From contig NC_072467.1 of assembly GCF_027596085.1 (NCBI RefSeq), positions 2,591,361 through 2,655,360 on the forward strand: DNA of 64,000 nucleotides. Direction: 5' to 3'. The position numbers and the translations under genes were made by a program. The DNA comes from Anoplopoma fimbria. Taxonomy: Eukaryota > Chordata > Actinopteri > Perciformes > Anoplopomatidae. Below the pieces are notes generated by a model, which worked only from the letters and a program-made list of their open reading frames with translations, was not told the DNA's origin and ran no database searches. This document shows, in pieces, positions 1 through 16,200 of the stretch. How positions within the stretch are numbered: position 1 is the stretch's first letter; each line of letters begins with the position of its first letter.

Positions 1-3365
<3,365 letters not shown>

Positions 3366-4905
3366 AAGGATGCCAACACTGCTGATGGAGGCTGGACTCG
3401 CCAATCATAAGCTTACAGTTGGAAAGGGAATCAACATGTACCCTCTTTACCAGCAAAACTATTTAGCTCTTTTCCACCAGTGACACTGGCTGTGAATGAA
3501 GCCCTGAAGGAAGAAGTTTGTTTGTCTGTCATCTTCAAGATGAAAAAAAAACAAAAACTGAAACAAGCATCTTTTATTTAAATGAATTGACTCAAATCAG
3601 TCAACCACGGTTAGACTGAGTGGAGTGCTTATGGATGCTTAGTCCCATGGACTATTTTCTAAGGAGAGTTTAGGATACATGAACTGATGACTTATCTCAA
3701 TCCTAAAAGTGCCTGAAGGCTTTGGCCTTTCTGAATGGTAAATGTATGGGATTTTTTCCCAAAGGAAGCATGACATGGACATTCATTTTTTTTTGTGTTT
3801 AGCTTTGAAGTATTGCAAATGATGTCATGTGTTCGTCACCATCTGCACCTTGGACATGTAACTGACTTGAATCACCAGGTGGGTTACAATGGTGATGTCA
3901 TGGGCACAGCCTAATTGTTATGAAATTTGAATGAGCAACGGAGCCAGTATGTTTCCTCTAAACACTCTACAAGATGTCTGAAATGTTTTTTAAGCAAACT
4001 CATGTGTACAAATAATCAAAATTTCTGTAATTGTGTAGCTCTATAAATCATTGCAATCCTCTTGCTTTGTTCACTGTAACCACTTTCCCCTTCGTAGGCC
4101 CACTGAAAATGAAGCTTTGTGAGCAGTATTTATTGCAACAACTTTTGCAAAAGGCTGATAACACTATAACTTGGGACAATCCTTTATTTTTGTTGCCTTT
4201 CAGTATTCTGGTGGCTAAGAATGGTACTTCAGTGTAGTTTCAATAATTCATCTTTCCACCTACAGTATGTAAGAACTCAATTTTGTCTGAAAATACTATG
4301 TGGTAAGACATTTTCTTTCCTTATCTATGGTTTGGTAATACCGTTGCTGGTAGGTTGCTTAAGGGTTATCAGGGATTTGCTGATGACATTTCATTATGTT
4401 TATTACCTTTGGTCACTCTTTTCCTGTGCCAAACCTGCTCTGGCCCTCATTTGTTTTTTTTAATGCTTCTCCATTTGTGCCTTATTTATGTGTGTATTAT
4501 CATACTGTATATTGTTCATGGACAGTACCGGGGCCTAATACAGGCAGGGTGTAGTATTACAGTCTCATTTTAAGGAAATTGCTCTAAATGAACTGGTTAA
4601 GGGACCACTTATTCTGGTAACCATCATGTGGTTCCGTGGTTTCCAAAAGTGTTGATGATTTGAGGGGAAAAACCTAAATTTAAAGAAATCATGTGTGTTT
4701 TGTCCTGGGAACTTAGCCGCCCTGTTGCAGTGGACAGCCAGCGAGACTTTTCTTCGACGTTAAGCAAGCTACTGTTCATTGTATCATATGTTCTTTAAGA
4801 AAGTCAGAATAATTTATATTTGTGACAAAACCACTCTTCATGAGAAATGTGCTGTACATATGTTTGGACATATGTAATAAACTTTGTTACACACTGAAAC
4901 TGGTC
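3366..4905 (+). other. chd2: chd2 3' UTR
   Basis: Non-coding, AT-rich sequence from the TAA stop to just past a canonical AATAAA at 4876-4881. Short open frames here, such as 4031-4237 and 4221-4463, have no recognisable protein features and are treated as chance. Confidence 0.8.
4876..4881 (+). terminator. chd2: chd2 polyadenylation signal AATAAA
   Basis: AATAAA followed by a GT-rich stretch and TGGTCTACTTTTATTTTC, which suits a cleavage and polyadenylation site around 4895-4910. Confidence 0.75.
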
Positions 4906-5800
4906 TACTTTTATTTTCTTACGGCTGACTTGATGAAAATCTACTTTACTTTAATACATCGTTTCCTCTGCAAAGACATGCAATAGATTTTTAGGATTGC
5001 TTTATGTGAAGATTCATTTAAATTCTAAGTGACATAATTCTGCTCTTAGTTTAACGATTAAGAGTTGCATTCATAAATGTCTCCGCTTATATCAATTATT
5101 TAAAAAAAGTTTAAAATTACATGAGCTGTGGAATACAGGAATTCTGGTGAGTTTGAAAGCCAATAAATAAAACTGAATTTAAAAGTTAATTTGAAATTGC
5201 TGGTAGATTATGAAAACGTTTTATGTTCACGTTGACCTTCGAGTTCAGTTATAGAAAAACATTTTACATTTTACACTATCTACAGCTCTCTCAAAATGTT
5301 AACTATATTCATGGATAATATCTCTTAATAGCATATATTGATAATGTCAACACAATTGTAGGAGAAGTATCCAATAAGCTTTCCTCTTGTATGCTACAAT
5401 TAACAGATGCATAAATCTTGGCTGTAATTCCTTAATCATGAGAAGGAGCACATGACCCTGACACCTTTGGCGTTCTGCTGTTGTCTGATATAGTGCTCGA
5501 GTCCGGTGATTGTGGGCGGACATCATTGTAGTCCTTTACATTTGTCTGCACTAAAGTGTCACTTTCAGCCCATTTATACAAAACTTAAGTTTTACTTTTT
5601 ACTAAGACTTTGTCGTCTTTTGACTAATAAGTCAGAGTTTAGGATTATTCTTTAAAAGTCTTACCACAAACACTTACTCACATTTACCACTATATCTTTA
5701 CAGCAGGGGGCAGTCAAACACTGCAGATTATTACAAAAAGAAAAAGAAAAAACTGTATTCCAACAAATGCTCTCAAAGCAACTAGAGACTAGAGGGCACC
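4906..5800. other. Intergenic gap between converging chd2 and rgma
   Basis: About 0.9 kb of AT-rich DNA between the two inferred poly(A) sites. I see no gene. The segment near 5,455-5,600 is less AT-biased, with no feature I can name. Confidence 0.6.
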
Positions 5801-5820
5801 TCATTAACAAGACATTTTCT

Positions 5821-5826
5821 TTTATT
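5821..5826 (-). terminator. rgma: rgma polyadenylation signal AATAAA
   Basis: The minus strand reads AATAAA, the first good signal downstream of the rgma stop that I could pick out. Cleavage would fall near 5,800. Confidence 0.5.
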
Positions 5827-7349
5827 CAATAAATAATTTACATTATAAACAGGTGGTGTGTGGCACCACATTTGCTTTACATACAAACAGTTTGATCTTT
5901 CTGGCATTTCCCATTTTAGCAATTTTTTAAAACTCTTTTCTACCATTACAAGTCTGACACAGAAATTCAAACCAAATAAGAGCTAAATGGAAAAGAAAAC
6001 ATAAAGTGCTTTAAACTCAAAAACATGAACACCCCATAACATCTTCCTACGTTCAGTTTCTAGATGATGTGGAAAGCATTCAGCATGTTTTATGTTTAGT
6101 GATTTTATCACTTCTTCCACAAAGACTAGGTGAGTACACTGTATATAGCACAGAATATTTGGTTCTGTGGTGTTCATGTTTTTGCAAGAAATCCCTTTTC
6201 AAATAAAAAAGGTTCACATTCACCAAAACATCTGATGTACAAAAACAGGAGTGATAAATTCAAACACAACTGGTAATATACAAATTTAAACTCACAAAAC
6301 ATATGTACAACCTCACATTTCACGTGTAGAACCATATACTGTAAAACTCACAACACAAATTACATCTATTAACACAAAATTCAACATTACAATCATTTGT
6401 TTATATGACTTTTTTTGTTGTTGTCAAACTGCACCAATACATGTTCCAAATAGCAGTAGTAAGGCCTGCCAAATACTTCAGTGTAAAGGATAAATGACGG
6501 TAAAACTGTGCCAGAGTAGTAACTGTATCTACATGGATGACTTACACATTACCAGATACTGCGGCTGAGAGCCAAAGTTCAAATGGAAAGTGTTATCATG
6601 AAACACAGGAAAAGCAAAGGTGCGACTGCTAAAACAGAAACTGCAGCTTTTACAGTGTGTTACTGTAATGCAAAATTCACCCGCAAACACAAGTTATATA
6701 CAATTAAGAATCGCCCTTAAATAAATGGTTAAAGACTGAAAGATGGAAATTCAGTTCGTAGGGAAAAGTTGGCACGAGGGCTTGTTCTTTGGCAATGACT
6801 TAAGCCATGAAATCACGTCTACCGACATATGCTTATCATTTACGCACAAAGCAACAGTCAGGTCAGCACACTGGTAGTCTATAAAATGCTAAACTGACTA
6901 GAGGTGAAGTCTTTACAGCTACTAACAGTATCTACACCACAGACTTTGAAATGGAGAGTTTAAATTCACAAAATGCTATCTAAGAGGTGTCTAAGTTTGA
7001 CTGGTTGATCTACATTCTGTAAACGCTATGAGTGCCCTTAACCAAGGTTGTTCTTTTGCTTTTCTTTTTTTTAGCTACATTCACATTACAGACGTAAAAT
7101 ACAAAACACTGTCTGATCAACATGTCAGCCCAAACAATGGAGTGAAAGGCTGTATGACACTGAAAAGAGATACCTTTTCTATAATTTCCTACTTGGCAGA
7201 TAGAGGCCATATTGTCAGATTGTGGAGCACCTCATCGTTTTCTATTTCTGAAATTTTGGGTTTAACAGACATGGGAAACATTTCTCCTGGACACACAAAC
7301 ACACAAAATTAACCACAGATGCTGAGTTCTGCACACATATTTTACTAAT

Positions 7350-7352
<3 letters not shown>

Positions 7353-7392
<40 letters not shown>
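7353..7392 (-). repeat. (CA)20 microsatellite in the rgma 3' UTR
   Basis: Uninterrupted CA dinucleotides on the plus strand, so UG repeats in the rgma transcript. Confidence 0.95.
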
Positions 7393-7396
<4 letters not shown>

Positions 7397-8028
7397 TGTA
7401 TTACAATATGACCCATTAATCTCCACAGCAGACAACTGGAGACGCTGCTCTGACATCCTTTTGGCTGAGTGCTTCCTCCAAAATGGCTCAGGCTTTTCCA
7501 AAGCTGGAAACTAATCAAACATAGAGCTTCTGGCCTTAGGTTAACAAAAGCCCCTGTCAGGACCTCTCGCTTCGCCACATGAGCCACGGAGAGCTTCACT
7601 GGCTTGGCACCAATGAGTGGATTCAGGAGAGGGAGGATCAGCAAACTCTTCTTTCTGCAAAAGATCATCTTGTCCGGCTTCCCATAGGCATGCGGGCCCG
7701 GTGAGAATGTGGGATTTAATCCTAGGTGGATATCCTGAGCTCTGGAGTAGCTGGGCTCTCTCACCGCTGCTCTCATCAAAGACCGGTCCTATGAACCAGC
7801 TAAACACAGGTGATGATAGGTGGGAGCACGGTGACCTCGTCTTGTCATTAGACTGAAGTCAAGACATGACAATCCTACTAAAATGAGAGTCAGAGCTGGG
7901 AGGACCCTAAAGGAAACCGACCAGTCACGTCACAGAACCAGAGCTGAAGAGAGGAGCCAATGTACGACACAGCGATGGTATCTAACACTCACTGACAGAT
8001 ACACCATGAGGATACTGTTGCAAAGCGA

Positions 8029-11000
8029 CTATAGATGAACTGTGCAACATTCAATCCACAGTAAGACAGCAAGGACGTTGAGGAAGAGGAGCGAGAGAAA
8101 ATCTTTGCCCCTCTGGCCTGCATTACTCATAAAAGCGTCCTTTTCAAAGATGTGATATCTCTTGTTGTTTGAGTGGAGCATTTTTACATCCTCGAAGGCG
8201 TAGTAGGCCGCCATGGTGAAGTTTATGTCTCCAGAGGAGAGGAGGTCAAACACGCACGACTGAAAGTACAGGTCCTCCACCGGGAGTCGCTCTTTGCATT
8301 TGGCCTTGGCAGACTGGTAGGTGAAGCCGTGTGACGCCGTGCCGCCCCTGGTCCTTCCTGCGCCCTGGCCCTCCACCGCTCGGGCCTTGAAGCTCCTGAA
8401 GTCGATGCGCTGGTTGGCGGGGCAGCCGTGAAGACACAGGTACAAGTCCTGGTTATCGCCTTCCTCCACCGAGTTCACAACCTCCTCTGGCATCCGCACG
8501 GCAAAGGTGAGGTAGCGGCCCACCTGCCGGACCACTATGGTCGTTCCAATGTACTTGGCCTGGATCTCCACATGCTGCCCAGGAACCTTCTCCACCACAC
8601 GCAGAGTGTTAGCTCCGTGCCGATCCCCTCCGTTCTTTGAGCCGTCTGCAAACGCAGCCGGCAGCTCATCCGTCTCCGCGTGGTACATCTTCTGGTCCAC
8701 ACATTCTTGGAAGTTCTTAAAGATGATTGTCAGCTGCAGGGGAAGAGAAAAATAAATAAATCTCAGCATAAATGATCATGTGTGTTGTTGCCTCTTCTCA
8801 TAAATGCAAGGATGTAGACATTAGTTGCAGTACTTTACTGGTCACATACAGATTCCTAGTAAAATGCACTTAATGTAAACATCAGATTTTTAAAAAGGGA
8901 AGTGCTTATTCATTTGCATTAAGAACAAGTGTGTGCAATATGTGCCATCCACCCCACTAAAGTGTCATATTTCAGCACTGGCTCAACATGGGGGAGGCCA
9001 AGGTAAACGCCCTCAAAAAACACGAGTCTCGGCCATGTAAAATCAGGCCTCAGTTTGCAGACACAAAGACGATCCATTCATCGGGCTGAAAAACCTGCCT
9101 GTGAACCCCAGAACTATGCTCCAGGGAGTGGCGTCGGGCCAGGACAGAGCGATATACTCTGCAGCTAATTAAGGGAGACTGCTCAGGACTCGGCAAGCTT
9201 GGTTTCATCAGGACACCAATGAGCCTTTGTCAGAGCAGCGAGGGACTGATGTCTACTCGCTTGTGACAGAGGACGGCGGGGGGAGTGAACAGATAACGCT
9301 ATTAGCTTGACAATTCATCTGTTGCACCAGTTCTGTCTCAATACCCCCCAAACCCTCGGGTAACATTTCCCACCTACATTAACTTCTGTTATTTTCCCTG
9401 GATCCTTTCTAAAGCTTTTAATGAAAACAAAGAAAAGTAAAATGCCTCTATTATCCCTCCATCAGAGTGAAGATGGAAATAACCAGACAGTTTTATTTGC
9501 TGTAGCGAGAGTAATGCACCAACACAGAGCTCTGCTATTGCAGATCTTTTAGCAGAGGGGCCTTGTTTGCACAGGTGGCATTGGCTGCTGCCTTGTTTTC
9601 CCTTTGTCCAGAATCAAGATTTAAAAAAAAGTTGTCTCATTTACTTCCAAGAACAGCATTATAAAAAATTACTTTAAAAGCTAAAAAATGCTTAATAGAG
9701 TATCATTAAGGAACCTTAATTGCAGAAAATTAGACTTTCTACCAACAAGTAATTAAGGACAAATGTATCTTGCTGTATGCCTTAGTCTAAATACCCTCAG
9801 TTATGAGACTCTGCAAAGTGGCTGAGGTCCATAATCATTGCTGTCAAAACTTTGCCAAATCTGGACCAACTCTAAGTGAATTTGCCAAACTATCAATACT
9901 CCTACTTCATTTTTTTAACCTCAAGTTCTACTGAAGGCCATTATAGGGTCATACATCCCAACGAACCCATGTACCATTAAACAAAACAACACTAATGAGG
10001 AATGCACTGCTGATTTAGCTATGAAAGAAAAATGTCATATAATGTAAAAAAAGAAGGTCTACAGTTCTGTGCAGACACAACATTTCTTCTAATGGGCTCA
10101 GTGTGGACTACACTCTAAGTAGGCCAAACATGTGTGAGCTGTCCACTGTGAAAAGTGAAAACGGAGCCTCATGTTAACATTTGATGCAGCACTGCTGTTA
10201 TAATACTAACATTTCATTTATAAAGCTTATCAAAATCTAAGAAATTGAGCTGGGTTTGTCTTCATTATCTGTCATTATAGACCTCATCCAAACGCTAACC
10301 AGAGTCCACAGTTTGACAGAGAAGCAGCAGCTCTGAGAAACAGACCACATGAAAGAAGAGACTCAGACAAACTCAAATATGATCAGTAAGATGATCTGAT
10401 GCAACAAACATGTAAGATCAACGTGAGAAAGTGCAACTAATGATCATATACATTATATATGAATATATTTTTTGTTTTATTTTTATATTTAACCTAGAAA
10501 ATATCAGGTAATATTATAAATGCAGACTTTCACAATTTTCCACAGCATTAATGTTCCAGTTGCATTTTTTTTTTTGGTCCAACCAACAGTCAAAAACTCA
10601 CACATGTGAAATTATTATAAAACAGAGGAGGAGCTAGAACAGCAAATGTGTCACTTTTGCTTCATAAATTACTTAAATGATTAATTAAAATATCTGTTGC
10701 TGAACATGTTTCTGTTTGTTGTAGAGCTAAATCAACTACTTGATCTATTGCTTCTCAAATGAGAAAAAGTATTGCTTTTCTTTGTCTTATGTGAAAGTAA
10801 ACTGAACATTTTGAGGTTTTGGACTGTTGGTCAGACAAAACAGGAAATATGAGAGTGTCACCATGGAAATTGTGATGGACATTCAGCGATTACCGGAGAT
10901 ATCAATCAGAAGATGAGTCCATTAATGAAAACACTTGTTAGATGCAGCCTTAAAATGGTTGATCCACAGAGTTATGCTTTTGAACTTAGTAGACCATATT

Positions 11001-13157
11001 AACATGCATACAGGACAAAGAGAAAGGATCCCTACCTTGCTTGTGGCGGTGGCCAAAGACCCGGGCACCACAGGAGTGTTGGTCACCTGGACAGACAGGT
11101 ACTTGTTGTGGATGAGCGGCCAGGCTCCTTCCACCTTACATGTCTGGAAGTCATCACCAAATGTTCGGAGGTGTGGATCTCCAAAGAAGCCACAGTGGGT
11201 GTAGTTTGGCGGCGCTGTGTTGCGATGAAGACTGCGCTCATAGTGGCACACCTCCGGGCCGTCTGAGCGCTCCTGGCTGTCAGGCAGGAGCGGCGGAGGT
11301 GGAGGAGGAATAGGAGTGTGGGCACGTGGTTGGGATGTCGGCCCCTCCTTGGAGCAGTTGTGTTGGCTCATTAAATCCTCTATGCCATGCTGGGCAGAGT
11401 GGTACGCCAGGTCCCCCCTGCAGGTCCGTGCGGTCCGGCGTACACAGCTGTTGTACGCTCGCAGCGCTGTGCAAAACTCCTCCTCGGGTCCAGAGTTTGA
11501 GGTGGAGGCCCAAAATTCCGAATTACACTTGAGGATCTTGCACTGCAGACTCACTGTGAGGGAGGAACAATATACAGTTTGAACAAAAGAACCAAACCAG
11601 AGGACACCATGTCATAAGAAACATGATAAAGAGGCAGGAGAAAAAAAAGCTATAAATAAACTTGGCACAGATTAAAATAATACTGGATCTAAAACAAGAA
11701 TAATAAAGAAAAATTCCAATTAAGCATGAAAGCCCACACAGCCATTTTGGTTAAGCCACAGTGTCAAATACTATACATCAAATCAAACACATTTTAATAA
11801 TAACAATGTAGTTACTTTTATGTTTTGGCGCATACTTTGTTTGTCTATTATCTAGTTGGCATCCGCTCAAAATTTTAAAACCACTTAAATGCTAGAGAAA
11901 ACTAACAAAAAGTAAAAGACCAATTATATAACGCTGCTAAAGATTGTTTGTATGGCATTTCAAAAGGACAAATAACATGATGCCTACATGTATACAAATC
12001 TTTTAACAGCTTGAAATACTGTCTTTGTGCAAGTAGTGGACAAAACGCAGGTCTGAACATCCCTCTGGTCAACCTTTCACATTCATTGGCTTTTGGTTAA
12101 TGTAAAAGTAAAACGTTGGGAATCCTTATCCACACCTTTAGTGATAAAAGCTGCTTGTCCGTAGATTGTTGTCGCCACATCCGACCAACTCTTGACACAT
12201 TGTTCTTCAAACATTTCTAAGAATGCCTTGCTGTCACACCATGTTTGACTAGTATTACCTTTGACTAATAAAGAATTTATTTGAATAGGCTGTGAGAAGT
12301 TTCACCCAGTGTCTCAAGGGGGTGAAAGCCATATCAACACTTTGAAGTAACACTTTAAACAATATCCCTCCTGAAAGTTTAACCGCCACTCTCTCCAACC
12401 CCCACAGCGCCTCTCCATTTACCACCCATTTGATAGATGGCAATAAACTGATCTTGATCTCAACTATCAGTGCATTATCACTTTGTTGTTTGACTTAAGA
12501 GGGAAGCTGATAAGGGTTTGGCAAACATGCAAGGTGAGCTGAAATAGGTGTCCCCACTGCAAAAAGTTACCCACTGGAATCATCCCAGTTTCAAATTACA
12601 AGGATATTTAGTCAATTTAAATCCAAACATTTGGGAGATTTATATAATGCAACACTGTCACTGCAACAGTTCAGTGAACCTTTTGAAAAATATTTTGAAA
12701 AATGTGCTATTTTTGTTGATTTTTGGACATATACATTGCAACAGGCACATTCAAACCCTAATACCACCACCATCATCTCTACAAAAAAAAAGTTATTAAA
12801 GTTTTAATGGCAGTTATTAAGACATCTCAAAGTGGTATTCCCTGCTGAATAATAACTTAAAGTTTGAAAAAGTGCACCCCCCCCCAAACAAAACAAAAGT
12901 TGGGGGCTGCAGCAGCTCCGAGAACACTGTCACTTTGTTTTATCATTCTCTAATACAATGCAGTAAAACACAGATATCAGGTGTTGCGCTGTATTGGCAT
13001 GGTTGTTAACTTTTCAAGCCTGTTGTTGTAATATTTTCCAAAACTTCAACCTTATCCAGACGTGTGCACGTTGGCACTTCGGCCGAAATCTCGGTAATCT
13101 AGATTCCAATAGATTTTAAATATTTTAGTATTTAGTTTAAATGGACTTCCAACTGAT

Positions 13158-13192
<35 letters not shown>

Positions 13193-13201
13193 TATATATA
13201 T

Positions 13202-13263
<62 letters not shown>

Positions 13264-16200
13264 GCAATTTGAGAACCCGTATCATGTTTTGGTGAACCAT
13301 GCATATACAGTCTATGGTACAATGTAACTCTAGCTCCATTACAATGTTACCAACACTTTCACGCTGATAAATAGTGACCCCAACCTGGCAACTTTGCTGC
13401 CCAAGATGAAAAGGTAGTTTGCATGTAACTCATTTTAAAAACATTTTGGTACTTTATACCGTATAAAAAAAAAAACAAATAAATGCAATAATAGTTCAAA
13501 TAGTTTTTTTCTGTCTGTAAATATTATATTTCAGTTATTTTGTTTTTCTACTGTTTTTATTGCTTATTTATAATACTTGTTTTTTTATTTTTATTTTTTA
13601 TTTTTATCTTGTCTTTCTTTACTATGTCTCTTGTGTGCACTTTACTCTCTGCTGCTGTAAGCCTGAAAATTTATAATAAAGAAAAAAACTAATAAAGGAT
13701 TATCTTATCTTATCTTAAATAAAAAAAAATTAAAAAAAAACATGCCAGTTGCTTTACTTGAAAACTTTCACTTTTTTAATTCAAAAGTAAAAAAAAAAGT
13801 AGCATCTTACCGGAGGGGAAGAGTGAGAGAAACACTGCGAGCACTCTGCACACGTCAAGCGCCGAAGGTCCTCCTCTTTCCCCCATAACCATCCATCCAG
13901 CTCGGGGTCGCACTTCACTCCTCTCCCTGGTCAGACCGGAGCAAGGAAGGACAGAGGAGGAGAGTTAGAACCCAGAAAAAGTCCATAAAAAGCGGGCTGA
14001 AGTCCAGTCAGATCTTCACTAAACTGGTGAGAAGTTGTGGGTTTGTGAGAGTTGACTCAACGGGACCTACGGCTGAAAGAAGCCAGGCAATCTATCTTCC
14101 TTCTGGGGAGTGTCGAGGAAGGTGCAGCCTCTGAGGGCCAGTCACCAATCACGGCTGCCTGTTCGGCCCCTTAACCCTCCTCCTCCTCCACAGGTTTCAG
14201 ATTACAACTCAATGTGCAGACTTGTTCCACGACGACTAACTACCGCATGAGAAAGGTCTGATTTGTGGGTTAAGATCACAGTGATCACCGCTCTGTGGAG
14301 GTCAAAACCTGAGAAGTAAAACAGTGTCATCCCTCCATGGAGCATGTGTGGAGAACAACAACATACAATACAAACAATCTCAAATAGCTGTAAATGATCT
14401 GCGTTTACCCTTCATATCAGCACTCACTTTAACACTATAATAGTACATTACTTAACATGGTAAGTTGCCCCTTTTTCTACCCCAGGGCCCACTGGTAGGT
14501 CAATTAACAGACACTGTGCAGCCACAATTCACATGACATTATTTTCTGTTCTAGTGGAGATCCTACAGTTTCTAATGATGCCAATTTTGACCAACTGAAT
14601 GGTGGATAAATGTGAACAAAATGATGCACAAGACAACAAGAATGTTCCCATTTGATGAAACGGTGATGCCAAAAAACGTGGAGTCTTAGGATTCAATATT
14701 TCTCTCAGCGTAAACATCACATATGGAATCAGAACAAGCTGTTTTGCGATATATATCTTAAGCCTGCCACCAACAACTATTTTCATTATCGATTTAATCT
14801 GCTTATTATTTTATTGATTATTAATGTTGTCTATATTTTAAAATGTGAGACGATAGTGAAGCTTGATCACAGTTTCCCAAAGCTGACATATTCACATTTG
14901 CTGTTTTATCCAACCGGCATTCCGCAACCCAAATACATACATTAAATACAAAAACATCAAAGTTTCATGTTTTGCAGAGTGTAACAAATGAACATTTTGC
15001 TCCAAAAATTCTTTAAACGATAAACCAATTATCAAAATAGCTGCATATCAATTTTCTGTTGATTGACAAATGTATTAGTTGCCTCATAGTTTCAGATCTA
15101 TGTGTCAGTCATACTGTCAACTAGGTGAGGGATAAAAATAAAAAGGGGGAAACTGGAACTGTGGGGAACTTAAAGGGTTATAATGGAATTCAACTGCCAA
15201 AACATCAAATCAAGCTGAATATCAAAGGGTGGAAGTAAAGAAAGCACAATTAGAATCCATCCATCATTTAAAAACCCACTTTGTGAAATATGCCTGTAAT
15301 TATATTATAGTGACAACTTATCCTTGGTTGTTAAATTCCCCGTAAAAACTCCAAGAACACGAGCGTTGTGTTCTCAATGACACCTACAGCACTCGACAGG
15401 ACATTGTACTCTTTACTGATGGTTAATAGTTTCCCAGCATATAACTATTTAACTTGCAGAATAAGCCATAATGCCTTGTTTTAGTTGAACCCACCCAACA
15501 GTACATGAAGTAATCAAAGCCATAACCACAGAACATATGCAGGTTAACACATCAGCAGTGAGAAAGGTACCACAAGGAGTGCTTTGACTTAAAGTAAAAC
15601 TAAGAATGCAGGACTTGTAATAGAGTGGGCCTATTTAACGCATGTTAGTTTAAAGGATTTTTGAATACATTTCCACAAAGATCAGGCCGTGATCCCCTCC
15701 TCTAAAAGGCATAATACCACCCTCTTTGATTATCTTGTACAAATTACACATTACTGCTGTCTTTTAATGCCATTTACACCCAAAAACTACCACATAGGTT
15801 GGCTGCGCACTCAGATTATGGCTGGCTGCGCAGTATTTTTCCATAGTACGGTGAACGTCTTTGTGAATGCTTGCTGTCCCTCTCGTGGATGATGGATACA
15901 TTCATGTACAATGAGGTCCGAGCCTACACATGTTTTCAACAAGGGTGGCCCTGTGCACACTGATTCCCAGCTCTAATATGCCATGCATTCACATCTGAAA
16001 TGAATCACTGCAACTGAAAGGTATAAGCTGCTCTCTGATGTGTTTTGATGAATCGTGGAAGGTTTTGTGGCTTTTTGCAGCGACAGGGTGGATGTACAGG
16101 CAGACACAGCAATGAAACTGTCCTTCTGTTATGCAGATATCTTTAAATGCGACTGATTCACATGTTAGTGGACTGTTCACATCACACCCGGGAAATAGAT

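Larger units (their letters stand above)
5800..8028 (-). other. rgma: rgma 3' UTR (inferred)
   Basis: Runs about 2.2 kb from the rgma stop to a minus-strand AATAAA (plus-strand TTTATT at 5821-5826). It includes a (CA)20 tract at 7353-7392, which would be (UG)n in the mRNA. Open frames across 7345-7856 on both strands lack known domains and are judged spurious. The distal end is inferred from the poly(A) signal alone. Confidence 0.6.
11554..13810 (-). other. rgma: rgma intron 2
   Basis: GT-AG intron of 2.26 kb. It holds a TA-rich microsatellite (13159-13263) and a retrotransposon-tail-like sequence (13495-13720). Nothing else was recognised. Confidence 0.85.

Noticed and set aside
7345..7856. 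Overlapping frames on both strands downstream of the rgma stop
   Set aside because: They sit in the inferred 3' UTR, run through the CA repeat and show no protein features.
10935..11582. Plus-strand and alternative minus-strand frames over rgma exon 3
   Set aside because: Shadows of a GC-rich coding exon. The true frame carries the RGM cysteines, RGD and GDPH.
13052..13339. Tyr/Ile-repeat open frame
   Set aside because: Translation of a TA microsatellite.
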